Shown in pieces: positions 34,486 through 43,429 of a stretch of DNA of 64,000 nucleotides; position 1 is the stretch's first letter; each line of letters starts with the position of its first letter. Under the pieces are notes generated by a model that saw only the letters and a list, made by a program, of their open reading frames with translations, was not told where the DNA came from and did no database searches. A program made the position numbers and the translations under genes. This DNA comes from an uncultured Propionivibrio sp. (GTDB lineage: Bacteria > Pseudomonadota > Gammaproteobacteria > Burkholderiales > Rhodocyclaceae): assembly GCF_963666255.1 (NCBI RefSeq), contig NZ_OY762656.1, forward strand, positions 1,054,001-1,118,000, written 5' to 3'.

Positions 34486-35760
34486 CTAGAAACGCCGCTT
34501 GAGCCTGTCCCACCATGTTGAACTCGCTCCCGGCAGGAACGCGCGGAAACTTGACGGCAGTGGCGCATGTTCGAGGCTGCGCTGCGTGAAGAGGAAACGG
34601 CCGTCACAGACGAAGCCGAGGTCTTCCCAGTCGACGTCGTTGAGCGCTTCGGCCAGTTGCCGGACGTCGACGTCGGGATGGCGCGGAAAGATCGCCAGCA
34701 CCGATCCGTCATAGTGCGGGCAGTCGTGCGTGAAGAAGGGACGCGGACGCCGCGTCTTGGCATTCACATAGACGCGTGGCTGTTCCGAGACGTGATAACC
34801 GCGCCCCCATTGCCACCAGTTCGAGGCGTCGAAAGAGCGGATGCGCCGGGCGATGAGCCGGTCCCGGTGGGGGAGTAGCGCTTCCGGCGGCGTCCCGCCG
34901 GGTTCGCACCAGATCATCCGCCGCGTCTTGCCGTCGCGCGCCGTCGATGAGCAGACGAAATCGCGGGTGCCATGCGCGTCGCTGGTGTACAGGTCGTCGG
35001 CGCCGGAGACCGCGCCGACCTTGACGAAGGCGACATCGGTCAGGTGCAGCGCGTATTCCTGGCGGGTGAAGAGCAGGTGTCCGTTGCTTTCAACGAAGCG
35101 CCGTTCCTCGGCGTAGAGGCTCTCCAGAAAGCTCGCATCCTGGCCGGCGCCGAGCGTGCTGTAACGGGTGCGATGGCTATGGTTGTCGCGTTCGAAGCGC
35201 CAGATGGCGCAGTTGGGCGCGGCGTCGTCGAAGAGGTGCAGGTCGCCGAGGTCGATGAAATCGGTGATCGTACCGGCCGCGAAGAGCAGGCGGTTGAGCG
35301 GCACGGCCGAGGTCGCCTTGAGCAGGTCGCGCGGCGTGATGAAGATCAGTTCGCCGCCGGGTTCGAGGTGGCGCAGGCATTTCTCGATGAAGAACAGGTA
35401 CAGGTTGGCGCGGCCGTCGAGCACGCTGTGGCGGGTGAGCATGCGGGTGAATTCGGAGATGTCCTGGTAGCGGACATACGGCGGATTGCCGATGATCGTG
35501 GCGAACAGTTCGTCGTCGGGATAGGCGAAGAAGTCCATGACCTGCGCCGTTTCCGGGGCATGGCGCGCGTCGATCTCGACGCCGACGGCCCCCGGAAAAT
35601 GCTTCAGGAAGGCGCCGTCGCCGCAGGCCGGTTCGAGCACGCGGCCTTGATTGCGTACCAGTTTGCGCATGCAATCGACGATGGCCGGCGGGGTGAACAC
35701 CTGGCCGAGCAAGGCGATGTCGCAGGAAGGGGCGGTCGGCGCGTTGGCGGCGGGAGGCAT
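34486..35760 (-). CDS. solitary gamma-class N6-adenine DNA methyltransferase
   Basis: The 424-residue protein has the motif order of M.TaqI/Eco57I-like enzymes: motif X (GQVFTPPAIVDCM), motif I for SAM binding (VLEPACGDGAFLKHF), and catalytic motif IV NPPY (IIGNPPYVRYQ). The C-terminal half (about 210-424) is the probable target-recognition region (ASNWWQWGRGYHV). No endonuclease domain or neighbouring restriction gene is visible, so it looks like an orphan methylase. The start is taken at ATG 35760 (MPPAANAPTAPS); a 24-codon extension is possible but poor. The recognition sequence cannot be read from the protein. Confidence 0.85.
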   Translation of the reverse strand: MPPAANAPTAPSCDIALLGQVFTPPAIVDCMRKLVRNQGRVLEPACGDGAFLKHFPGAVGVEIDARHAPETAQVMDFFAYPDDELFATIIGNPPYVRYQDISEFTRMLTRHSVLDGRANLYLFFIEKCLRHLEPGGELIFITPRDLLKATSAVPLNRLLFAAGTITDFIDLGDLHLFDDAAPNCAIWRFERDNHSHRTRYSTLGAGQDASFLESLYAEERRFVESNGHLLFTRQEYALHLTDVAFVKVGAVSGADDLYTSDAHGTRDFVCSSTARDGKTRRMIWCEPGGTPPEALLPHRDRLIARRIRSFDASNWWQWGRGYHVSEQPRVYVNAKTRRPRPFFTHDCPHYDGSVLAIFPRHPDVDVRQLAEALNDVDWEDLGFVCDGRFLFTQRSLEHAPLPSSFRAFLPGASSTWWDRLKRRF

Positions 35761-35887
35761 GGGTCGAAGCGGATGTCGGGGAAAGCAAGAGTATAAGCTA
35801 CTCGCTCGAACGAAAAGCGATTGCGGGGTCATCGAATCGGGTCTCTACAGTGGTACATTTTGGTTTTTCAGCCAAAGGAGACCGGCA

Positions 35888-36811
35888 ATGCGAGTTTTGG
35901 TTCTGGGAGCGGGAGGAATCGGCGGCTATTACGGGGCGCGAATCCAGGCGGCAGGCGGCGATGTCACTTTCCTGGTGCGTCCGGGACGCGCCGAGCAGCT
36001 CAAGCGCGACGGCATCAACGTCTTCAGCCCGTTTGGCGATCTGCATCTTCCGGCGCGAGTGGAGACCAGGGAGACGCTCAATTCCAGCTACGACGTCATC
36101 ATCGTGTCGTGCAAGGCCTTCGACCTCGACTCGGCGATGGATTCGATCGCGCCGGCGGTCGGCAAGGGCAGCGTGATCCTGCCGCTGCTCAATGGCGTTC
36201 GTCATATCGACTCCCTCGTTGCCCGTTTTGGCGCCGAGCATGTGCTGGGCGGTGTCGCCGCGATTTCGGTGACGCTCGCGCTCAATGGCGACGTCCAGCA
36301 CCTCAACAAGATGCACCGCTTCATCACCGGTGCGCGCGGCGAGCCGGCGCCGGCAGTGCTGGCGCCGTTGGCACAGTTGCTGGCTACCGCGGGTTTCGAT
36401 TTCGTGCTGTCGAACAACATCGATCAGGCGCTGTGGGACAAGTTTGTTTTCCTGACCTCGCTGGCCGGCGCGACCTGTACGATGCGGGCCAGCGTCGGGC
36501 AGATCATGGGCACGGTTGCCGGTGAAGCCTTCCTGAACGGTCTGCTCGATGAATGTGCAGCGGTGGCGGCAGCGAGCGGCCATACGCTGGCCGAGGCCCA
36601 GTTGGGCGCCTACCGGGGACAGCTGACCGACAAGAGCTCGGGCCTGATGGCGTCGATGCTGCGCGACGTCGAGAAGGGCGGTCCGACCGAGGCCGACCAT
36701 ATCCTTGGTGACATGGTCGCGCGTGCCAAGGCGCTTGGCGTCGCGACGCCCAATCTGTGCCTGGCCTACTCGCACCTGCAGGCCTACGACCTGCGCCGCA
36801 AGGCCGGCTGA
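35888..36811 (+). CDS. panE: 2-dehydropantoate 2-reductase
   Basis: PanE reduces ketopantoate to pantoate with NADPH in pantothenate synthesis. The 307-residue product begins MRVLVLGAGGIGGYYGARI, the Rossmann glycine motif, and contains the family segments ILPLLNGVRHID and KFVFLTSLAGATCTMR with the catalytic lysine (DKFVF). AAAGGAG precedes the ATG at 35888, so longer frames are rejected. Enzymes of this fold include other ketoacid reductases; the panE call is the most likely. Confidence 0.9.
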   Translation: MRVLVLGAGGIGGYYGARIQAAGGDVTFLVRPGRAEQLKRDGINVFSPFGDLHLPARVETRETLNSSYDVIIVSCKAFDLDSAMDSIAPAVGKGSVILPLLNGVRHIDSLVARFGAEHVLGGVAAISVTLALNGDVQHLNKMHRFITGARGEPAPAVLAPLAQLLATAGFDFVLSNNIDQALWDKFVFLTSLAGATCTMRASVGQIMGTVAGEAFLNGLLDECAAVAAASGHTLAEAQLGAYRGQLTDKSSGLMASMLRDVEKGGPTEADHILGDMVARAKALGVATPNLCLAYSHLQAYDLRRKAG

Positions 36812-36823
36812 TCCGAGTCCGGG

Positions 36824-36848
36824 GCGGCGCCTTCCGACGGGGCGCCGC
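36824..36848 (+). terminator. hairpin after panE
   Basis: GCGGCGCC (36824-36831) and GGCGCCGC (36841-36848) form a perfect 8-base-pair GC stem with a 9-base loop, 12 bases after the panE stop. No U-tract follows, so terminator activity is plausible but not certain. Confidence 0.5.
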
Positions 36849-36947
36849 TGCGTCGGCCACTGATTTAATTCGGCAATTCCGGCGCGAAGGCGCTGGCTCG
36901 GGTACAATGCCGGGTTTTTCAACTGGCTGATTGTCCGAGGTTTTTGC

Positions 36948-38567
<1,620 letters not shown>

Positions 38568-38577
38568 GGAGCGCCTC

Positions 38578-39138
38578 ATGTGCAGTGCGTTGGTTTCGTG
38601 GGTCTTGCGTCTGATCGGCTGGCAGGCGGTCTTGGTGCCGCCGCCCGGCCCCAGGTCGGTCATCATGTTCTACCCGCACACCTCGAACTGGGACTTTCCC
38701 CTGGGGGTGCTGTTCAAGGCGCGCTTCGGCTTCGACGTTCATTGGGCGGGCAAGGACACGCTGTTCCGCTTTCCGCTGCGCCGTCTGCTGCTGTGGCTCG
38801 GCGGCGTGCCGATCAACCGGCGCGAGCGTACCGGCATGATCGGTCAGATGGTCGCGCGTTTTGCCGAGAGCGAATCCTTCCATCTGTGCATCGCGCCCGA
38901 GGGCACGCGCAAGAAGACGGATCACCTGAAAACCGGCTTCTACCGTCTCGCGCTGGCGGCCGGCGTGCCGCTCGGACTGGCCATCGCCGACTATCGCACC
39001 AAGCGTGTCGGCATTGAGCGCTGGGTTGTCCTGAGTGGCGACGAAGCGGCCGATCTGGCCCTGCTGCGCGACTTCTACCGCGACAAGCAAGCCTTCGACC
39101 CCGCCAAGGCCGGCGACATCGCCTTTCGTCGCGACTGA
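38578..39138 (+). CDS. 1-acylglycerol-3-phosphate acyltransferase family protein (PlsC-like)
   Basis: The 186-residue protein has the glycerolipid acyltransferase motifs: H(X4)D in YPHTSNWDFP, the substrate-binding segment GGVPINRRER, and APEGTRKK. It is shorter than E. coli PlsC and has one hydrophobic N-terminal region. Members of this short group may acylate lysophospholipids or other acceptors; the exact substrate is unknown. ATG 38578 follows GAGGAG and lies 10 bases after the ABC-F gene. Confidence 0.85.
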   Translation: MCSALVSWVLRLIGWQAVLVPPPGPRSVIMFYPHTSNWDFPLGVLFKARFGFDVHWAGKDTLFRFPLRRLLLWLGGVPINRRERTGMIGQMVARFAESESFHLCIAPEGTRKKTDHLKTGFYRLALAAGVPLGLAIADYRTKRVGIERWVVLSGDEAADLALLRDFYRDKQAFDPAKAGDIAFRRD

Positions 39139-39147
39139 ACTTAGCGC

Positions 39148-39744
39148 CTATTTCGGCAGACGCTCCCGCGTGCTGGCGTCTGTCGCGGCGTCGGTGCTGG
39201 CCTGTTTGGCCCTGCGCTCGGCGAGGCGTCTTTCGCGTTCGGCCTGGCGTTCCTCGCGGTCCTTCTGCTCTGCGGCAGCCTTTTGCCGGTACTGAGCGGC
39301 CTGTTCCGCCTTTTCGGCGATCTTGCGTTCACGTTCGGCGGCGCGCGTCGCTTCCTTGCTGCGGAATTCGTCCGTCTGAGCATGCTGTTCGGCTTCGCGC
39401 GCCGGGGCGTCTGCCTCGCGTTTGGCTTCCTTGGCTTCAACTTCGGCGCGGCGGGCGTCGCGCTGAAAGGCGCGGGCCGGGGCGTCGAGTTCCCGGGCGG
39501 CGACATTTGCGGCGGTATGACGTGCCTTGGCATCCTTGAGGCAGCCGCTGACTAACACTTTTTTATAGCAGGCAGCCTTGTCCTCGGCGTACTGGTCGGT
39601 CGCCGCCTGCTTCATTGCGCTGGCCCGGTTGCGTTGCGCTTCAGCCTGTTCCGCCGTTTGCGGCACTTCCAGCGCGCCGGCACACAGCGGTAACAGCAGC
39701 GCGCTGAGCAGCACCGGGATCATCCGCTCTCGAATCGCCGCCAT
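39148..39744 (-). CDS. secreted coiled-coil protein of unknown function
   Basis: The 198-residue product has a signal peptide (MIPVLLSALLLPLCAGALE, residues about 7-26). The mature part has two cysteines 11 residues apart (CYKKVLVSGC), possibly a disulfide, followed by an Ala/Glu/Arg/Lys-rich region of about 110 residues with strong coiled-coil character and many RR/KR pairs. I recognise no family. The layout recalls TolA-like or peptidoglycan-spacing proteins, but that is inference. I start at ATG 39744; a longer frame adds 19 poor residues. It is convergent with the acyltransferase gene. Confidence 0.7.
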   Translation of the reverse strand: MAAIRERMIPVLLSALLLPLCAGALEVPQTAEQAEAQRNRASAMKQAATDQYAEDKAACYKKVLVSGCLKDAKARHTAANVAARELDAPARAFQRDARRAEVEAKEAKREADAPAREAEQHAQTDEFRSKEATRAAERERKIAEKAEQAAQYRQKAAAEQKDREERQAERERRLAERRAKQASTDAATDASTRERLPK

Positions 39745-39791
39745 CGCCAATCTCCAATCACGTTGTACAGAAAAGTACGATTTTCGCATGA

Positions 39792-39813
39792 CGCGTCCCA
39801 AAAGCGGGGCGCG
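39792..39813. repeat. inverted repeat between the SulP and coiled-coil genes
   Basis: CGCGTCCC (39792-39799) pairs with GGGGCGCG (39806-39813), eight pairs including one G-U, around a 6-base loop, just after the SulP stop. The T-rich run follows on the plus strand, whereas the neighbouring genes are on the minus strand, so it is not a clean terminator. Confidence 0.4.
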
Positions 39814-39815
39814 GT

Positions 39816-41453
39816 TTATTTGTTCGTGCCGTGTTCGGCGCGCATGAAATCAGTGACGGACGGGTAGAACGCATGCTTGCCGAGCCGACTGCCGAGGCCG
39901 GCGCGGTCGATCTTGCGCCGCACGTTCGAGCGCAGGCCGCAGATGACCAGCCGGGTGTCGAATTGACGGCAGTCGTCGGCGATCTCGGCGAGCGTCTCGA
40001 TCCCCGTCGCGTCGATGAAAGGCACGCGCCGCATGCGCAGGATCAGCGTGTCGGCATGCGCCTGGACGCTTTCGAGTACGCGTTCGAGCTTTTCGGCGGC
40101 GGCAAAGAAGAACGGACCTTCGATGTCATAGATCATGGTGCCGGCCGGCAAATCGAAGTCTTCATGTGCAGTCGCCGCCTTGAAGCTCTCGTTGTCGTTT
40201 TCGATCCGCACGGCGTCGGCCATGCGTCGCATGAAGAGCAGCGAAGCGAGGATGACACCGACATTGACGGCGATGACGAGGTCGGAGAAGACGGTGAGGG
40301 CGAAAGTTACCAGCATGACGCCGACGTCGGGTGACGGTGCCGTGCGGGCCATGCGCAGGAAATGCCGGACTTCGCTCATGTTGTAGGCGATGACGAAGAG
40401 GATGGCGGCGAGCGAGCAGAGCGGGATGTAAGCGGCGAGCGGCGCCAGCGCCAGAATGATGGCCAGCAGCGTGATGGTGTGAATGATGCCGGCGACCGGG
40501 CTGTTGCCGCCGTTGCGGATGTTGGCGGCGGTACGGGCGATCGCGCCGGTGGCGGCGAAGCCGCCGAACAGCGGCGAGACGATGTTGGCGATGCCCTGGC
40601 CGATGAGTTCCTGGTTTGAGTCGTGGCGGGTGCCGGCCATGCCATCGGCGACGACGGCGGACAAGAGCGATTCGATGGCACCGAGCAGGGCGATGGTGAA
40701 GGCCGGGCCGATCAGGTGCAGGGCGTCCGAAACGGTGAAGGCCGGAACCGAGAAGCTCGGCAGGGTTTGCGGGATGCCGCCGAAGGCGCTGCCGATGGTG
40801 GCGACGCCGTCGAAGTGAAAGATGGATTGCAGTACGGTCGCCGTCACCATGGCGACCAGCGGCGCCGGGACGCGCTTGGTGACGCGCGGGGTCAGGATCA
40901 GCAGGGCGAGGCTGAGTGCGGCGAGGCCGGTGGTGGCGAGGTGCAACTGCGGCAGCGCGGTCAGCAGTTGCCAGAGCTTTTCATGGAAATGCGTTGCCGA
41001 TCCGCTGAGCGCCAGTCCGAAGAAATCCTTCCACTGGCCAATCCAGATGATCACGCCGATGCCGGTGGTGAAGCCGATGATGACCGGGTCGGGAATGTAC
41101 TTGATGACGCCGCCCATGCGCGCAAGACCCATGGCGACGAGCATGCAGCCGGCCATCAGGGTCGCGACCTGCAGGCCGACGATGCCGTACTGGGCGGTGA
41201 TGCCGGCGAGGATGACAATGAAGGCGCCGGTCGGGCCCGAAATCTGCGTGCGGCTGCCGCCGAACAGCGAGGTCATCAGACCGGCGACGATGGCCGTGTA
41301 CAGGCCTTGTTCGGGCTTTGCCCCGGAGGCGATGGCGAAGGCCATGGCCAGCGGCAGGGCGATGATGCCGACGATGACGCCGGCGACGAGGTTCTTGGGG
41401 AGGTGTTTTTGCTGCAGCAGCCCGGCGCGGGCGGCTTCGACGATCGCGATCAT
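39816..41453 (-). CDS. SulP family anion transporter with STAS domain
   Basis: This 545-residue protein has about 10-14 membrane spans in the first 400 residues, with the SulP motif region LYTAIVAGLMTSLFGGSRTQ, and a cytoplasmic C-terminal STAS domain (about 430-540, IYDIEGPFFFAAAEKLERVL, RRVPFIDATG). Family members carry sulfate, bicarbonate or C4-dicarboxylates; the substrate is not evident. I favour ATG 41453 (MIAIVEAARAGLL). GTG at 41474, seven codons upstream, is possible. It diverges from a small CopG-like gene. Confidence 0.9.
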   Translation of the reverse strand: MIAIVEAARAGLLQQKHLPKNLVAGVIVGIIALPLAMAFAIASGAKPEQGLYTAIVAGLMTSLFGGSRTQISGPTGAFIVILAGITAQYGIVGLQVATLMAGCMLVAMGLARMGGVIKYIPDPVIIGFTTGIGVIIWIGQWKDFFGLALSGSATHFHEKLWQLLTALPQLHLATTGLAALSLALLILTPRVTKRVPAPLVAMVTATVLQSIFHFDGVATIGSAFGGIPQTLPSFSVPAFTVSDALHLIGPAFTIALLGAIESLLSAVVADGMAGTRHDSNQELIGQGIANIVSPLFGGFAATGAIARTAANIRNGGNSPVAGIIHTITLLAIILALAPLAAYIPLCSLAAILFVIAYNMSEVRHFLRMARTAPSPDVGVMLVTFALTVFSDLVIAVNVGVILASLLFMRRMADAVRIENDNESFKAATAHEDFDLPAGTMIYDIEGPFFFAAAEKLERVLESVQAHADTLILRMRRVPFIDATGIETLAEIADDCRQFDTRLVICGLRSNVRRKIDRAGLGSRLGKHAFYPSVTDFMRAEHGTNK

Positions 41454-41475
41454 GCCGTTTTCCGTGGGAAACACT

Positions 41476-41568
41476 GCGACCGCGCAAGGGGTCGCGGGAT
41501 GAAATGTTAAAAAATGTGCGTCGCATTATAATGAAACTCTCATCTGAAAGGAAACTCGGGAGGCATTC
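41476..41568 (+). promoter_or_regulatory. promoter region of the CopG-like gene
   Basis: A perfect -10 hexamer TATAAT (41527-41532) sits about 37 bases before the ATG, and GGGAGG just before the start is a strong ribosome site. No good -35 is found 16-18 bases upstream. A 6-base-pair hairpin, GCGACC/GGTCGC (41476-41495), lies further upstream. A dimeric ribbon-helix-helix product could bind here to control itself, which is inference. Confidence 0.45.
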
Positions 41569-41772
41569 ATGGAAAATCGTACGGCCCGGTTGACGGTGCT
41601 GATCGATCCGCGCAAGAAGCAATTGTTCGAGGATTTATGCGCCCGCCAGGATCTGAATACCTCGCAGGTGGTGCGCCGTCTCATCCGCCAGTATTTGCTT
41701 GATCACCTGAGCGACGAGGAAACGCCGGACTGGTTGCGGGCGCCGTCATCACGGCGTGAAGAAGGGAAATAG
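41569..41772 (+). CDS. CopG/ribbon-helix-helix domain protein
   Basis: The 67-residue product has the ribbon-helix-helix pattern: a short strand (ARLTVLIDPRKKQ), helix A (KQLFEDLCARQ), a turn and helix B (TSQVVRRLIRQYLL). Such proteins bind DNA as dimers and often act as antitoxins or local regulators. No toxin gene is adjacent: upstream is the divergent SulP gene and downstream is thrH. The acidic-then-basic tail (DEETPDW, SRREEGK) is unassigned. Confidence 0.78.
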   Translation: MENRTARLTVLIDPRKKQLFEDLCARQDLNTSQVVRRLIRQYLLDHLSDEETPDWLRAPSSRREEGK

Positions 41773-41876
41773 GGCGCCGAAACGGGGTTTCTTGCGCTTG
41801 ATCCCATGTGGAAGCGGGCTTTTTGATAGAATAGCCGGCTGTTTTTCTTCTTGTTTTCGTTATTTTGGAGCGCGTT

Positions 41877-42485
41877 GTGAGAATCGTCTGTCTCGATCTT
41901 GAAGGTGTTCTCGTTCCCGAAATCTGGATCGAGTTTTCCAAGCGCACGGGCATTCCCGAGCTACGCCGTACGACGCGCGACGAACCCGACTACGACAAAC
42001 TCATGAAGTTTCGTCTGGATCTGTTGCGTCAGCATGGCCTTGGCCTGCCTGACATCCAGAAAGTGATTGGCGAAATGGGGCCGATGCCGGGCGCACGTGC
42101 CTTTCTCGACAGTCTGCGCGAGCGCTATGAAGTCATCATTCTCTCCGATACCTTCTACGAGTTCGCCCATCCGCTGATGCGCCAGCTTGGCTGGCCGACG
42201 CTGTTCTGCCACAGCCTCGAAACCGACGCCGACGGCATGCTGGTCAATTATCGCCTGCGCATGCCGGACCAGAAGCGCGAGGCGGTCAAGCGCCTGCGCG
42301 AGATGAACTTCACCGTTGTTGCCGCCGGCGATTCCTACAATGACACGGCGATGCTTGGCGAAGCCAACGGCGGCATCCTCTTCCATCCGCCGGAGAACGT
42401 GATCCGCGAGTTTTCGCAGTATCCGGTGACCCTGAACTATGACGAATTGCGTGCCGAGATCGACAAGGCCTTTGCGCGCGTCTGA
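41877..42485 (+). CDS. thrH: bifunctional phosphoserine phosphatase/homoserine phosphotransferase ThrH
   Basis: ThrH is a HAD-superfamily enzyme that dephosphorylates phosphoserine and can transfer the phosphate to homoserine. The 202-residue protein starts with the HAD motif I region CLDLEGVLVPEIW and ends with GDSYNDTAMLGEAN. I start at GTG 41877, behind GGAG, since the family begins just before IVCLDLEG; a TTG four codons upstream is less likely. purU follows after 9 bases. Confidence 0.93.
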   Translation: MRIVCLDLEGVLVPEIWIEFSKRTGIPELRRTTRDEPDYDKLMKFRLDLLRQHGLGLPDIQKVIGEMGPMPGARAFLDSLRERYEVIILSDTFYEFAHPLMRQLGWPTLFCHSLETDADGMLVNYRLRMPDQKREAVKRLREMNFTVVAAGDSYNDTAMLGEANGGILFHPPENVIREFSQYPVTLNYDELRAEIDKAFARV

Positions 42486-42494
42486 CTCCCATCC

Positions 42495-43370
42495 ATGTAT
42501 TCACAACGCTTCTATACCCTGACTGCCTCCTGTCCCGACCGGGTCGGGATCATTGCACGCGTCGCCGGTTTCATCGCCGAGCATCACGGCTGGATTCTCG
42601 AATCGAGCTACCACTCGGACGACGGCGGCGGCGACACCGAGAGTGCGCGCTATTTCATGCGGCTGGAGGTCAAGGCCGATTCACTGCCCTTCCATCTGGC
42701 CGAGTTCCGCGAGCGTTTCCGGCCGATTGCCGAAGAGCTCGAGATGGACTGGAAGATTTCCGACTCGGCCGTCAAGAAGCGCGTCGTCATTTTCGTCAGC
42801 AAGCAGGAACATTGCCTTTATGACCTGCTCGCTCGTTGGCAGTCGAAGGAACTCGACATCGAGATTCCCTGCGTCATCTCGAATCACGACACCTTCAAAG
42901 GTTTCGTCGAGTGGCACGGCATTCCTTTCCACCATGTGCCGGTTACTGCCGACAACAAGGCGGCGGCCTATGCCGAAATGCGGCGCCTGTTCGAGGAGGT
43001 GCGCGGCGACACCATGGTGCTGGCGCGCTACATGCAGATCATTCCGCCGGATATCTGTGCCGATTACCCGGGCCAGATCATCAACATCCACCACTCCTTT
43101 CTGCCCAGCTTTGTCGGTGCCAAGCCCTACCATCAGGCCTACCAGCGCGGTGTCAAGCTGATCGGCGCCACCTGCCATTACGTCACCAGCGCCCTTGATC
43201 AGGGCCCGATCATCGAGCAGGACGTGATCCGCATCGACCATTCCGATTCGGTCGATGACATGGTCCGCTACGGCAAGGACATCGAAAAGGCAGTACTGGC
43301 GCGCGGTTTGCGCTATCACCTCGAAGACCGCGTCCTCGTGCACGGCAACAAGACGGTGGTATTCCGATAG
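42495..43370 (+). CDS. purU: formyltetrahydrofolate deformylase
   Basis: PurU hydrolyses 10-formyl-THF to formate and THF, balancing one-carbon units and supplying formate for purine synthesis. The 291-residue protein has an N-terminal ACT domain (about 5-85, LTASCPDRVGIIARVAGFI) and a formyltransferase-fold catalytic domain (NIHHSFLPSFVGAKPYHQAY, GATCHYVTSALDQGPIIEQD) with the Asn/His/Asp triad region. Length matches E. coli PurU. Confidence 0.97.
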   Translation: MYSQRFYTLTASCPDRVGIIARVAGFIAEHHGWILESSYHSDDGGGDTESARYFMRLEVKADSLPFHLAEFRERFRPIAEELEMDWKISDSAVKKRVVIFVSKQEHCLYDLLARWQSKELDIEIPCVISNHDTFKGFVEWHGIPFHHVPVTADNKAAAYAEMRRLFEEVRGDTMVLARYMQIIPPDICADYPGQIINIHHSFLPSFVGAKPYHQAYQRGVKLIGATCHYVTSALDQGPIIEQDVIRIDHSDSVDDMVRYGKDIEKAVLARGLRYHLEDRVLVHGNKTVVFR

Positions 43371-43429
43371 GCAGGTTCACGGCCGGCACGGGCGTTCGTC
43401 GCCTGGCTGCCGGCGACTGAAAGCATTCG

